A stretch of 64,000 nt of DNA from Chthonomonadaceae bacterium (GCA_025352825.1 JANXSG010000239.1:1-64000), one strand, 5' to 3'; shown: positions 35,701-46,156, numbered from the stretch's first letter. The notes: generated from the sequence alone by a model not told the origin. Program-made: numbers and translations.

Positions 35701-38700
35701 TAGATTACTTAGTCTATTGACCTGATCACTCACTAGCTGAGCGGAAATGGCATTACCTGCGCCGGGATAAATAAGCAGGGCAGATGAATTCACCGCCGCA
35801 TTAGGTGCTCCCAGAAGTTTGGCAATTCGCAGATCGACCAGGTTGATATTACTAGTACTGACCAATGTAAATGGTTGGAAGAAGACACCCAGCTTGGCTG
35901 GATCGTCCCACGGTGATACAGCGCCAGGCATACTTGGCGCAAATGGAGATAGGTAGTATGGCGGAGCATTCGCCCCTACAGCCTTGGCGGAATACCCTGT
36001 TCCTTGAGGAAGTTTACCCAGATGGATCGTCTGTTCTCCCACATTCAGCGTCACGTTAGGAGCTACAGACAGTCCTAATTCGAAAGCTCTGTAGGCATCA
36101 TCGATGACGCTTGTGCCAGCAGCGCTTCTCGAGTCATCATATGCTGCCTGTGGATTATAGATACTCGACTGAACACCAGGCGAAACCGTCCGAACAATTG
36201 CCTCCGCAAGATAACCTCCAGCCGGGTATCCGAATGTCGAATTCGTTCCATTTAGACTGTTCATCGGCCCGACCATCTTTGTGTTATTTAAGCCTAGTAC
36301 TGTCCCGTGTATGTCGGTGAAGGTAGAGCCGAACTTATAGGTAGTTCCATTATAGGTATAGCTCTGCTGCCCACGGTTCACATTTGCCGGCTGGAATTTA
36401 GGCACATTCACCGAGAGCTGCACAGGCGTGGGGCGCAGCAAGTCAATAGTTAGTCCTGAGGGATTGTTGGTGTCCGGAATCACTCTAGGATCAGTGAGTA
36501 TCGCCTGACCAGAATTTAGTTCCTGGCCAGACTGTGTCACCATGCTGATAGCATTCGATGGTATCACAGGATAGTCGATCGTGTTTTGGCCGTCCGAGGG
36601 AAGTTTCTCCCAGGGAAGCGGGTTCATGACAGAGGTTGGCCCGCCACGCCAGCTCGGAGCCTGTGTATGAGTCTGAACAGTGATTCTCCGCCCGGTCGAG
36701 TTGAAAAGCTTACTTCGGTCTGTAATCATCAGCGAATTGAAAATAGTTGCCCCAGTGGCTTGATAGATCGAATTCTTCCCATCTTCAGTCATCGGAAGCG
36801 GTGCAAAAAGGGCTTTCGGAGTACCCACGATAGTATTCACTGCAGAATTAGCATTCCCATTTCCCAGTACTTCGGTTGCTAATTGTGGATTCGATTTAAC
36901 AATCGAATTTATATCCGGCCCCATACCAATAATGTTGGGTTCACCACTACCCATCTGAATACCGTTATTCCACCCGCGCACCGTAAGCGCAAGCGGATTG
37001 GTGATATAGATCGAGCGGGGCTGGCCCAGCAAGTTAGCTTGATTTGCCGTGGCGCCAAGAAGAGTTGCAGATTTTCCCTTAAAGTTCAGCTGCCCGGCGT
37101 TCATCGTAATGGTAGGCGTTCGTACCGTAAGCGCAGGCGAGTTCCCACCGCTGCCATGTGCCAATGTCTGAGCAAGGCTTACGGTAACCGTAACCGGGTA
37201 GTTGGTAGATCGCGGTGAATACTTCAGGTTGGCAGTCGGGTCGATCGGTATTGCCGCTTTCGCCACCCAGGTAAAGACATTCTGTGCATTGCCAGTAAGC
37301 TTAGCTACACCGCCACCATTCACATCCCACTGAATTCCCCATATGCTCAGTGGAGCATTTAATGAACCAACGTCTCCCGGCCATCCATTGTTCAGAACGA
37401 TTCCACCAGGAACACTGGAAGGGATAGTAGCGCCGCGTGAACCGCTCTGAGCCATTCGGAAAGTAACGGTGAATGCCGGCCTGCCCGTACTGCGCGCAGG
37501 GTTCATCGGGTCACTGTCCTGTCCGTGATAGACACCCCAGGCCACAGCGTACAGCTTCTCACCCCAATCGACGGCTAGTGAACCCGTAGGGCCAGCAGTC
37601 AGATTTCCTGCTTCAGGTGCGCCATATTTTCCTATGGAAGGCGCGCCGTTCTCGTCCACAGCAGGAGTATGCGCAATTCCATTCGAGCCGTTATTCAGCG
37701 CCATCAAATCATACTCTTTTTTAGTATAGAGATTGACACCGCGGATATCAAAGTCGATCGTGCCGTCCGTCACCAGAGTAGAACTGGGTTCTCCTGGCCC
37801 GGTCGTACCGGAAGCCTGTCCTGTCACAGGATTGATGGCTGGAATTCCATAAGCTCGCATCTGGCCCAATTCATCGCCTTCCACCAGCATTCCATGCGGA
37901 ATACCTGTGAGTTGGCTTGGCGCTACAGTGGTTGCATTAAATTTATCACCACCCACCGCGATAACAGAAGCAGATCGTGGGGAGGGATCAGACTGCTGCC
38001 AGATGAGAGGAAGTATCTGATTCATCCCTGAGCCATCATCTATAGTGTTCAGAGCAAACCCACTCAGAATCCCGTCATCATCCCCAAATACCAGCGCAGG
38101 TATACTCGTCGTCGAATTCGGGAGATTAGTCGCAAACCCCGGCTGAGCCGTCAGTAAAGTAGCTGTAGGAGTACAGTTCGTATTTGCTCCCGTGGAGCTG
38201 TTTCCAGTAGCGATAAATGCATTTTTGGTGGTGCCAGGCCCTGTGGGCGAGGCATTCAGAGCATACACCGTACCATTGTTCTGGACTACGTAGCAGACAT
38301 CCGGAAGGACGCTTGCGGCATCTATAAGTTTAGGATCCCACAATAGAGGCGCGCTTCCCCGGAATCCAGGATCGAGCGCTGTCGTTTTGGTATCACCTTC
38401 GACTGGCTGCGGTGGATTACTAGTCCAGGGATAGACCCATGTAAGTGTATCCACGACGGGGGCGGTACCTGCAGGTGCGGCTTCAGCAACGGAATAGACT
38501 CGTCCAGAGCAAGTGAAATAGAGATTGCCCTTGAAGACAACCGGAGTGCTTGGAGCTGCGCCAAGCGAGTTACCCTTCTCCGGGTAGAGCCAGCTTAATT
38601 TTTCCAGGAAGGGTGGAGCACCTGTTGTGAAGTTAATAAATATCTTGTCATGGCCAGGATATAGCCCATAGACATGCCCGTCACCTGAGCTTGCAAACAC

Positions 38701-41187
38701 ATTGCTGGAAGCTCCATTCGCTGGATTAAAGCTTAGCGAAGAAGGGAACGATACTTTGTTTGCATCGTCCACATAAGGATTCGGGGCGGTATATCCCTGA
38801 GCTGTAGCTACAATTTGTTTATCCGCATGATAGTAGTCACCGCGTGGACGAGGCCACGTCCAGATTCGCTGCGTGGTACCAGAATATCCCGTTTGAGTGC
38901 TGAGGGTGAAGTCGCCGCGGCCACCGGCATCAAAAGCAAACACACGCCCATTTGCGTTAGGCACCAGAAGAAGTTGTGGTGCGAAGGGATTCGGGTCGAT
39001 ACCGCCAGGCAAATGGTCAGGGTCTTCAATAAGAATCGGAGCCCCCTGGACACCGCCAAAATCTATCTGCGTATCCCCTTTAACAACCATTTTTCCATTG
39101 GTGTCCGGTATGAGGTCGCCATCATAATACTGTCGTGGCAGCTTCGATCCAGCGTTGATGGGAATAAATGTGTTCGCCTGATCAGCCGCAGCTCCAAATC
39201 CCGAACCAGGCGCAGGATAGATGCCTTTAAGCGAACCTGTATAGTTTGGATCATACGAGACAGCATTGAGGGTGGCTACATGATTTACTTCCAGCGGCCT
39301 GTACGAGGGATATGTCCAGTAAGCAGTGGTAGTCTGAGTTGCTGGATCCCCATATGGGTCGAGTGAGTAGACATGCCCCGCAGAACCATTGGCACTTGTG
39401 GTGGCAAAGTAGATCATCGGCCGGACATTACCATCTCTGCAGCGTACATTCGCAAGCAGCGGAGATACACTCGATGTGCCTCCCCCTGTGTTGGCAGTTA
39501 GTCCACTATTACTGTCCGGCAATCCCGCATATCGCCAGACCACTTTTTTAATAGAGGTGATAAAAGCTCCATTGAAAGTGGTATCGCCATTGCGGTTGTC
39601 CAGGCAGTAGAACACAGGGATTGTCGTGAGTGCAGTAGGATCTGCCGCCGATCCTGAGTTTGCCTTGGTAGGATCCACGTACGATCTTAATGGCGGTGTA
39701 GTCAGTGCAATCTCAGGAGTCGCTTCTTCTCTCACAACGTAGAAAAGAGGCTGGACTCCTTTAGAAGGCTGAAGCGTGGTATCAATTTTGTTTGTGCCAG
39801 AAGCAGAAGCCAGCACTCTCCCATAGGGCGCTATCGTAAAAATGGGAGCGTTGGTACGGGTTAAATTGGGCGGAAGTGAAATCGGAGCATTAGGCGAATC
39901 TGCTGGCACCAGTGCGGATTGAGACACAAATCGAACAGCATCCGCCACAACTACAGGTTTCCTTCCGCCGTATATCGCTCCGTTAACATCGTCTGGTGTC
40001 AGTGCAAATATGCTCACGGTAAGCATGTCGGAAGGGGCGCCCGAGAATGGGAAGGACGCAGGACTCAATCCTCCGCCCTGCAAGTGTATCCATCCTGATT
40101 CGCCCAGATCTACCACAAATATTCGACTGTATTTAGCATCGTTGATTCCCCCAGTATCTGCATTTCCGTTCCCAAGTACAATTGTATTGAACTGCTTGGT
40201 TCCATTATTGGCAATTCCGACTGTCCACGTACCTGGAACACCAGCTGCCCGATTGGGATTACCCCAGCTTACGCGTACGAGAGCACGGGTGACATTGGAG
40301 TGCGCAAGTCCATCGACAAGCAGAGTTCCATTAGGTACCGTTCCGTTTCCAGGGGAATAAATATCCACTCCGTAGCGGCCTGCAGCCATACGCCCGCATG
40401 CCCAGACTGCGAGAGGTTGCCCAGCGATAATCGAGGCTACCAATGCACTGTGCACGGAGCTATAGACTGCAGGTGTCGCGTTTGGCAGCAGAGCAATTTC
40501 TGCGGTAGTGGCTGGTGAAACCTTCGGCGGAACATTAGAATCTCTATCAACCAGAAATGTGCCTGGTATTGCCGGTGTATATGCATAATCTTTATCACGA
40601 ACTGTATTTGCGAACACGGGGAATGCAAAACCGCCTGCTGGAGATCGATAGTCATTGGCATTGCCAGTAACAGCCACAAGTGGGCACTGCCAGATACCGT
40701 TAGCCCCGAAATACTGCATGAGCGGCCTGTAGCCAATGATTTCCGCATTAGGAGGATTAGGAGCTATATAAGGCTGAATGGATGAGGCAGGACTGAAAAG
40801 ATTGGTTCCTTTCAGGGCGCCAGTTATCTCTTCATTATCGACAGTGACTGAAGTAGGGAACGTACCCACTGCAGAAATATCACGAGTGAAAGGCCACACC
40901 CATCTGGGATATGCAAGACCGGGATCACTAAAAAACTTGCCATTCACAGCGTCGTTATAAGACTTGTTGAAGAACTCATTATAACCTCGGTTTACAGGAG
41001 AACCATTGAGAGTTTGAGCACCAGGGCCGCTGAATGGTGATATGTTTCCACCGTTGATCAGCCAGTCTGTCCCGTCAAATAGCAGCGGAACCTGTGCTTG
41101 AGCGGATAGGCCTGTCAGCATCAGCAGCGAACTAACAGTGAGTGCCCTTGTTATTTTAGATAGGAAGCGAATATCTCGTTGCTTCAT
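32719..41187 (-). CDS. Giant secreted protein with golvesin-like domain and PQQ-type propeller
   Basis: The 2822-residue product has a signal peptide, MKQRDIRFLSKITRALTVSS to SAQAQ, at ATG 41187 (AAGGA 7 bases upstream; track start 41277 rejected). Residues about 295-422 end in VVADAVRFV and resemble the golvesin/xanthan-lyase C-terminal-like domain. Residues about 475-1110 hold PQQ-like blades (GRVFAFDAGG, GHVYGLYPGH, GTVYALNASP). The rest is Ser/Thr/Asn/Pro-rich beta structure with no known catalytic motif. The C-terminal part has two copies of a strand pattern, SGNVNF...GDRVTVSY and RGRIYF...GNVIQVKY. There is no membrane anchor. It is last in the minor-pilin operon, the place PilY1 holds in proteobacteria, which suggests a pilus-tip adhesin or secreted cargo. 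Confidence 0.8.
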   Translation of the reverse strand: MKQRDIRFLSKITRALTVSSLLMLTGLSAQAQVPLLFDGTDWLINGGNISPFSGPGAQTLNGSPVNRGYNEFFNKSYNDAVNGKFFSDPGLAYPRWVWPFTRDISAVGTFPTSVTVDNEEITGALKGTNLFSPASSIQPYIAPNPPNAEIIGYRPLMQYFGANGIWQCPLVAVTGNANDYRSPAGGFAFPVFANTVRDKDYAYTPAIPGTFLVDRDSNVPPKVSPATTAEIALLPNATPAVYSSVHSALVASIIAGQPLAVWACGRMAAGRYGVDIYSPGNGTVPNGTLLVDGLAHSNVTRALVRVSWGNPNRAAGVPGTWTVGIANNGTKQFNTIVLGNGNADTGGINDAKYSRIFVVDLGESGWIHLQGGGLSPASFPFSGAPSDMLTVSIFALTPDDVNGAIYGGRKPVVVADAVRFVSQSALVPADSPNAPISLPPNLTRTNAPIFTIAPYGRVLASASGTNKIDTTLQPSKGVQPLFYVVREEATPEIALTTPPLRSYVDPTKANSGSAADPTALTTIPVFYCLDNRNGDTTFNGAFITSIKKVVWRYAGLPDSNSGLTANTGGGTSSVSPLLANVRCRDGNVRPMIYFATTSANGSAGHVYSLDPYGDPATQTTTAYWTYPSYRPLEVNHVATLNAVSYDPNYTGSLKGIYPAPGSGFGAAADQANTFIPINAGSKLPRQYYDGDLIPDTNGKMVVKGDTQIDFGGVQGAPILIEDPDHLPGGIDPNPFAPQLLLVPNANGRVFAFDAGGRGDFTLSTQTGYSGTTQRIWTWPRPRGDYYHADKQIVATAQGYTAPNPYVDDANKVSFPSSLSFNPANGASSNVFASSGDGHVYGLYPGHDKIFINFTTGAPPFLEKLSWLYPEKGNSLGAAPSTPVVFKGNLYFTCSGRVYSVAEAAPAGTAPVVDTLTWVYPWTSNPPQPVEGDTKTTALDPGFRGSAPLLWDPKLIDAASVLPDVCYVVQNNGTVYALNASPTGPGTTKNAFIATGNSSTGANTNCTPTATLLTAQPGFATNLPNSTTSIPALVFGDDDGILSGFALNTIDDGSGMNQILPLIWQQSDPSPRSASVIAVGGDKFNATTVAPSQLTGIPHGMLVEGDELGQMRAYGIPAINPVTGQASGTTGPGEPSSTLVTDGTIDFDIRGVNLYTKKEYDLMALNNGSNGIAHTPAVDENGAPSIGKYGAPEAGNLTAGPTGSLAVDWGEKLYAVAWGVYHGQDSDPMNPARSTGRPAFTVTFRMAQSGSRGATIPSSVPGGIVLNNGWPGDVGSLNAPLSIWGIQWDVNGGGVAKLTGNAQNVFTWVAKAAIPIDPTANLKYSPRSTNYPVTVTVSLAQTLAHGSGGNSPALTVRTPTITMNAGQLNFKGKSATLLGATANQANLLGQPRSIYITNPLALTVRGWNNGIQMGSGEPNIIGMGPDINSIVKSNPQLATEVLGNGNANSAVNTIVGTPKALFAPLPMTEDGKNSIYQATGATIFNSLMITDRSKLFNSTGRRITVQTHTQAPSWRGGPTSVMNPLPWEKLPSDGQNTIDYPVIPSNAISMVTQSGQELNSGQAILTDPRVIPDTNNPSGLTIDLLRPTPVQLSVNVPKFQPANVNRGQQSYTYNGTTYKFGSTFTDIHGTVLGLNNTKMVGPMNSLNGTNSTFGYPAGGYLAEAIVRTVSPGVQSSIYNPQAAYDDSRSAAGTSVIDDAYRAFELGLSVAPNVTLNVGEQTIHLGKLPQGTGYSAKAVGANAPPYYLSPFAPSMPGAVSPWDDPAKLGVFFQPFTLVSTSNINLVDLRIAKLLGAPNAAVNSSALLIYPGAGNAISAQLVSDQVNRLSNLPLFAVPFVDSSANAGLGNIGVVSSFDHTSLHSQPGTLDFKDSWLWQSTANPNGIPNPNVLQSDISAAIATGLPANTFSNWVPGFQPMPTLHKPLPGDSLGTTALIPDSPSNATIQPQSSKPRIGMAIPLGTPSGTYSAPIFPFEDETPIQWREWLASSGANTTVGTDHDGILNVAVSPGSTRPDGTPVEKFAEPTFSLALQVREARITNGVTAGTLGQIDTFDPTDPTILSAQERLNQQASMNALPAVLRFPTATNSDVWLYFTTNRQQAGSPYWDNGGIHANAPYSLAYTSLPSPVGGSPAGNDFNFARTGNVVSSGIDGRWWGIPGGATYGLFPDLGTLNKLFPSTQAEAVAAAFNPTIVPPYLPGTRAAQTAKFASPATTVSTLVKANGLIIPDPNGEAWLFYQGNIDKSRPTFAQSPASQQTETRTFYSTLNGNVKGVPDQTLSFLNDPALAKLSPKPIEISFEADGIHPAQKLLYLFWHSGSSGQTSLYYDFNANTSGNMKDLESGWYQQTATNSDVVSTGDRKLDPPGGLVWQSDPYPVYTRVTDPASGNVVDAIDLYYTGTLQNRQTVEVLKSRYSINRIAPKTGTDLQLGALSLMQLPPVINETLTRVGATSSYTARDASWVLRSGNSISDNIQVDLIRNGVKYHINGRPNIADSSADAKGRPTFIQKGQFDPASGLVTYDLVSRDASGADQGVLSGGHLIVDTRSGNVNFPNITPLRGDRVTVSYAPQVMRVDVSRDETNIVRSDAFLQSGLVNDPGFRSHPAVSSVGNNTNPVAIIDRGANTRYQLATPQGLFGNTGSAPPVDRLWVLYHKSAASGKATSTIYYKAMRLMIRLPRPVMLTAPNAQGIQSVQSVTVQPGPGGHVVGPYEIDYARGRIYFTEIDEGNVIQVKYSSSDPANASYNGLIYSVAWGDEMSVSGGTGDETTSEIVMPTDSAVNEGQVAAFKDPFADKIWIFWTSTRASTTDLYYQTLSPQFYPNVSNEH

Positions 41188-41284
41188 AGGAGTTTCCTTT
41201 TTCACTTTCATAGCTATCCAGACTTTACAACAATCGTACTTCTGGATCGTATGGACTGCATTATTTACCGGATGCACCAGACTG

Positions 41285-44200
41285 TTAGAAAGGTCTGTCG
41301 CTGTACTGCGGTTGTTCTAATAACGATGTAGATGTGCCGCCGGTTCCACTTCCAATGCTTCGCTTGATGGGGCCCTGTGCGGCTGGGAATGTCTCGTTGG
41401 GTATCAACCAAACGATTGCGCTGCCAGGGAGCGTACCAACAGGCGTATTCTTTGTCAGAGTGCCATTGCTTAGCCGATATAGCTGATTATTGATGGTGGT
41501 GGTGCTATAGCCGTCATACATATTATTTGCATCTACATGAAGATAGTAGTCTCTGCTTCTGATCTCAAATACTTCGCCGTGAATATCGCCTCGTGTGATA
41601 TTGGGTGCATTGAATACAATTTTTACATTGTCCGGCCCAGTGTAACTATTTGTGATCAAGTAGTGTGGGTAGAACTGCATCGTGTTCGCATCGTAATCAG
41701 CTTGATTGAGCCGCCGAATACTGGCTGCAATAAGCCGCCGCCCTGTCAGATGATAGTAGTCCTCGCTGGAAACCATCCACTCGACCACCGCTTCTGCTTT
41801 GCCATTCACGGAGGTCGGGCGAAGTACATAGCATCCAGATGCATCTGCCATTAGATAACGTGGTGTCGTGTTGGCTGCGTTTGTACCTACGCTGAACTCT
41901 TTAAAATACGTCGGATTATGGATAGCCTGATGCCGAACGATAGTTCCGTTTGCATCCACTATGGCAATACTATTCACTATCGTTGATACATAGCCGTCCT
42001 TATTCGCCTGCGCATTGCTGTTAAAATCTCGCTGAATGACAGCAATCGATCCGCCAGGCCCTTCCGCTCCACCACCATCTAATCCAGTAACAACCGTTCC
42101 GCTATCCCTCGCCGACTGCCGAACGTTATCAACTGCAGAGAGCATGTACAGTTTTTTGGAGCTTGGATCAATAAACTCCTGAATAGTTCGATAGTGATAC
42201 TTCAGATTTTGTTCCGAAAGGGAGCGAGTGGTGAATACCACCTGGTGCTGCATAGACGCCGAACTCCCATCCGACCCTGTCATCACCAGGACGGCGCCAT
42301 TGGATGAGTAGGCATCGACCACCTCAATATTTCGGAAGTTTCCGCTGTCCGCAATAAGATAGTGCACTACATATGAATTACCATTCGAAGTATATGTCAC
42401 TCCACTATCTCTATTCACGATGCTATAGTTGACCCCATTCTGAGGATACACTTCCGTGAACACTTCGACATCACTGGGCTGGTTCAATGTAAGTGGGTCA
42501 CCTGGGCGTAGAACCTGAAGTTCGTTCGAGACCGAATGAATTTCCCATGTTACACCGCTGCCTTTATCCATTTGCAGCACACGATTATTGCCGGTATCGA
42601 CCACCAGATAGTCACTGATGGATGTACGACGAACGACCGACGGCCTGGAGAAGGCGACTTTGGTCTGTGTGATATTTCCAGAATTACCAAGAATGCCACC
42701 TGTAATCCCAAATGAGTTGGTGGAATCTACGCTCCAGACAGCGTCTCCATTCCAGTTCACTTCGATCAGCCGTGTGTTATCTGCAATGGTGGTAAGTCTG
42801 TTGTCCAGAGCAGCAAGTCCTCTTGGAGTACCTACATAAACCACATTCGCACTACCTAATGGGGCATTGATAACTGGATTTGATGTGATGGCTGGATTGA
42901 GTGGTGCAATAGTCGATTGAATATGCACTCTGGAAACTCCGTTGCTAAATAGAAGCGGCACTAGTCCGGAAGGTGTATCTATGGGTAGATCCACGGAGAC
43001 AACATTGCCATTTTCTAATCCAAAATAAAGTGAACTGCCAATGATAGATGGGCCGCTTCTAGTAGTAGAGTTGCCCAGTGTGGGCTGAGGAATCACTATG
43101 TACCATAGAAGGTTATCCAACGGAGCTTTACCATTCCCAGCAGGATACCGCTCTACAGGATTTCCATTCACAACGAGTGTAATAGGCAGCGCCGTGTTAA
43201 AACTGTCGCTTCCGCTGGATGCACCATTACCAAGAGAAAACGAGTTTCCTCCCGAGCGAAAATCAGTTATCGTGATGGTATCCGTATCCGTATCTGCAGT
43301 AAAATTGACACCAGGCATCAGCTTCACATATTGTGATTGATTGGAAGCGTTGGTATAGCGAGTGGTATCAACCTGCTGAAGGGAAACAGTCGTAATGTCT
43401 GCGGGCAGTGCCCCTTTATTCACAGTAAATGATAATGTGGGGTGCGACTTCAGCGCAAGAATTACCGTATGGGAGGTATTTCCAACAAGGGCATTGCCCA
43501 GCGAATAGATAATTCCATTAGATTCTGCCACATTCCCAATAGCTTTGTAGCCAGTGAGTGACTGTCCGGTCTGGTTTACTAATCTAGGCGAGATAGTATC
43601 TGTACCATAGACTCCACCATTCGGCGGGGAAAACATCCAGTTCATCTTGGATCCAATAGCAGGTGTTACTGCCTTATTGATAATTACCTGGTCATGAAAA
43701 CTGCATATTCTATCTGGAGCTGGTTTGGTCGAAATCGATTCTGTGCGCGTATCAAAAACACTCACTAGCAGGTCATCCGAGGAAGAAAGCACCGGAGTAC
43801 CAGTTAACAACTGCTCCTGTGTACCACTCGGATTGAAGGTTACAAAAGAACGCGTTCGGAATACCGAAATGAAATCTTGAGCGACAGGGATTGTGCCGCC
43901 TATTTTAATGGCCGACCAATCCACTGTGTAGTCTGCAAATATTCTATTGCCCGCAGCGATAGCCGCTGGCAGTACCGCGACCATATCGCGTGCACCCTGA
44001 GTTCCCAGAAAATTAACCGTGAAATCACCTTTTGAGTAGTAGTATGTTTTGACTTCGCTGCCGTTCGCATCGATCTCGTGCAGTACCGGAAGCAGAGATG
44101 GGCTGGCAGATGATTGCAGAGGAATTGCGGGAGCCCACCATGGTACTTGCCCCCTGTCTAAGGTTGCTCGGAACTGGCTGGGACTTCCGTTATTCAACAT

Positions 44201-46099
44201 CGGCTCTTTGCGGGTACTGAACCACATTCCCATCACCGAGTCGGGATTCGGGGAGCCATTGGCTCCATCATGAGTGGGCACATACACAATTTTGTCAATC
44301 GCGCCTGTAGAATCATCCTTCACATAACCTACCGACACATTTCCCACCACATCATTCAGACCGATGGAGAGCGCAAGTACCGGAGGCGCATACCCAGCTC
44401 TGTAATCCGAATTTGGGTTAGGATCTGCTCCGAAAACGTTATTTCCTGTCACAGGATCGACAGGAACGATTCGCCATGGAGATGTTAAGCTATTCTGCGA
44501 ATTATGCTGAACCGTGAACAGTACTCCCTCGGAATAGGCTGGAGAAGGAGCTGGCAGAAACAGACGTACACTCGCAGGCCTGCGTGGAATCGTAAGGCTT
44601 GGGCTTAAATTTCCTGTAGTTGGTCCGTTTCGCTGCCACAAGATCGTGGTAGTGCCCAGAAGATTACCGCTTGCATCCTGCGGACGGGCATTGAATGCGA
44701 CTGTTACTCCAGTGGCTGTAGTCACAGTTAGTACGTCTAACGGTCGGCTGTTAATAGCATCCCATACGGAGACTATGGTAGGCGTACTCACGATGTCGTT
44801 CGCGCCTGTTCCGGTGATAGTCTTCAAATCTGCACGCCAGACCTCATCAAATGGCGCTCCAAAACTGTGGTCCGGAATACCGTCATCGATTAACTGCCTG
44901 CCACTAAGGCTTTGATCCGGGTTGGTATCAAAAGCGTGAATAATATTCAAGTTATCGACGTAGTAAGCCATGCCCTTCGCCACGACAGCACCAGTTCCGG
45001 GATTCTGATCTGTAACGTTATCATCGATGCTCGCCCACTTTAAACCCAGGGTACTTCCAATGTTTTCTGAGATACTGGTCGAGCGGCGTACATTGGCATT
45101 TGCAGAAGGAATGCTGCTCAGCCAGGAAAGTATATTATAGGAGAATTTAAGATCAGTCACCGGGGCATTAAGGAAGGTTTCACCACTGATAACTCCCCGG
45201 TTGGCGCCATATCCTCCAACACGGTCATTAATACTGCTTGCTGAACCAGAAGAACTGACCAATAGATGTCCTGCTCCAAAATCTCCCGCTGAAACAAAGG
45301 GCAGCCCATTCGTCAGCACTACCGGCCCTAAAATATTGGGGTCTGTAATAGCGCTCAGGGCATGTCTTGAAGCAGATCCGCCTGCGCCTAATCTCAATAC
45401 GTCCGTATTGCTCAGGCTGTATGGGTAGTTTATGATGGGGTGATTGGCAGGTGGAAAAGGAAGTGAAACAGTTCCGATTGCACCACTGAAGTTCATCACA
45501 GGAAGCAGAAATGATCCACTATTACTAATGGTGAGGCCGCCCTCATCTTCCAGCCATATCGTACCGCCTGCATCCGCATAGTGCCGCAATTTTTCGCGCT
45601 CATCGGGACTGAATGAAATCGCCTTCGAGGAGGCAATAAGCACGAGATCAAACTGAGAAAGATCGTTTTGGCTGACAGAGTCCAGATCAACTTCCCAGTA
45701 AGCGGCCATATTTTTACCCAGTTGGGAACCTACTTGAAAAGACTGGTATTCGCGAGTGCCTGCAGTGAAGGCAGGATCGGCGGGGTTCCTGGCCGACCAC
45801 TCATTAATCATTGCCTGGGTGATGCTGGAGGACGCGAGTGGATTCACGAGATTCCAGCCGGCGGGCTTCAGGTCCGTGCGTTTATCCAATATATAAAATA
45901 AGTGTGGAGTACCATTTTCTTTGGCATTTCCGAGTACCGAGGCATTGGAAACAAGCACACATACTTTGACCTGCCTGCGTGAGCTGAAGTAGTTCGTAAC
46001 ATCCGCAGATGTACGGGACATACCACAAAGTAAAGTAGCTGCGGATAGAAATACCATATATATGCTGCCCCAGAATTGTGGGGATTTACTATTTTTCAT
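41285..46099 (-). CDS. Large secreted protein with GATase/ThuA-like N-terminus and propeller repeats
   Basis: The 1604-residue product starts MKNSKSPQFWGSIYMVFLSA, a signal peptide, with AGGTGAG 6 bases upstream. The N-terminal 330 residues (VKVCVLVSNASVLG ... DLVLIASSKAISFSPDERE ... LRHYADAGGTIWLEDEG) resemble the flavodoxin-like DUF4350/GATase fold used for sugar or unknown ligands. The middle and end hold beta-propeller-like units (NGIIYSLGNALVG, SSLYFGLENGNVVSVDLP, VVYVGTPRGLAALD) and an NHL-like segment (YLVVDTGNNRVLQMDKGSG). It has no pilin leader or membrane anchor beyond the signal. It lies between the PilX-like gene and the giant gene with a 97-base gap on the latter side, so it is probably in one operon. 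Confidence 0.75.
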   Translation of the reverse strand: MKNSKSPQFWGSIYMVFLSAATLLCGMSRTSADVTNYFSSRRQVKVCVLVSNASVLGNAKENGTPHLFYILDKRTDLKPAGWNLVNPLASSSITQAMINEWSARNPADPAFTAGTREYQSFQVGSQLGKNMAAYWEVDLDSVSQNDLSQFDLVLIASSKAISFSPDEREKLRHYADAGGTIWLEDEGGLTISNSGSFLLPVMNFSGAIGTVSLPFPPANHPIINYPYSLSNTDVLRLGAGGSASRHALSAITDPNILGPVVLTNGLPFVSAGDFGAGHLLVSSSGSASSINDRVGGYGANRGVISGETFLNAPVTDLKFSYNILSWLSSIPSANANVRRSTSISENIGSTLGLKWASIDDNVTDQNPGTGAVVAKGMAYYVDNLNIIHAFDTNPDQSLSGRQLIDDGIPDHSFGAPFDEVWRADLKTITGTGANDIVSTPTIVSVWDAINSRPLDVLTVTTATGVTVAFNARPQDASGNLLGTTTILWQRNGPTTGNLSPSLTIPRRPASVRLFLPAPSPAYSEGVLFTVQHNSQNSLTSPWRIVPVDPVTGNNVFGADPNPNSDYRAGYAPPVLALSIGLNDVVGNVSVGYVKDDSTGAIDKIVYVPTHDGANGSPNPDSVMGMWFSTRKEPMLNNGSPSQFRATLDRGQVPWWAPAIPLQSSASPSLLPVLHEIDANGSEVKTYYYSKGDFTVNFLGTQGARDMVAVLPAAIAAGNRIFADYTVDWSAIKIGGTIPVAQDFISVFRTRSFVTFNPSGTQEQLLTGTPVLSSSDDLLVSVFDTRTESISTKPAPDRICSFHDQVIINKAVTPAIGSKMNWMFSPPNGGVYGTDTISPRLVNQTGQSLTGYKAIGNVAESNGIIYSLGNALVGNTSHTVILALKSHPTLSFTVNKGALPADITTVSLQQVDTTRYTNASNQSQYVKLMPGVNFTADTDTDTITITDFRSGGNSFSLGNGASSGSDSFNTALPITLVVNGNPVERYPAGNGKAPLDNLLWYIVIPQPTLGNSTTRSGPSIIGSSLYFGLENGNVVSVDLPIDTPSGLVPLLFSNGVSRVHIQSTIAPLNPAITSNPVINAPLGSANVVYVGTPRGLAALDNRLTTIADNTRLIEVNWNGDAVWSVDSTNSFGITGGILGNSGNITQTKVAFSRPSVVRRTSISDYLVVDTGNNRVLQMDKGSGVTWEIHSVSNELQVLRPGDPLTLNQPSDVEVFTEVYPQNGVNYSIVNRDSGVTYTSNGNSYVVHYLIADSGNFRNIEVVDAYSSNGAVLVMTGSDGSSASMQHQVVFTTRSLSEQNLKYHYRTIQEFIDPSSKKLYMLSAVDNVRQSARDSGTVVTGLDGGGAEGPGGSIAVIQRDFNSNAQANKDGYVSTIVNSIAIVDANGTIVRHQAIHNPTYFKEFSVGTNAANTTPRYLMADASGCYVLRPTSVNGKAEAVVEWMVSSEDYYHLTGRRLIAASIRRLNQADYDANTMQFYPHYLITNSYTGPDNVKIVFNAPNITRGDIHGEVFEIRSRDYYLHVDANNMYDGYSTTTINNQLYRLSNGTLTKNTPVGTLPGSAIVWLIPNETFPAAQGPIKRSIGSGTGGTSTSLLEQPQYSDRPF

Positions 46100-46156
46100 C
46101 TATTCTCACCTTCTAGCGGGAGCAGGTTATCATAGAATACGCTGCACTGCGCTCCA

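Noticed and set aside
35002-35703. 233-residue plus-strand ORF opposite the giant gene
   Set aside because: It is antisense to the giant coding frame, has no ribosome-binding site and reads as low-quality sequence. The other long antisense ORFs here (for example 38815-39366 and 52697-53338) are rejected for the same reason.
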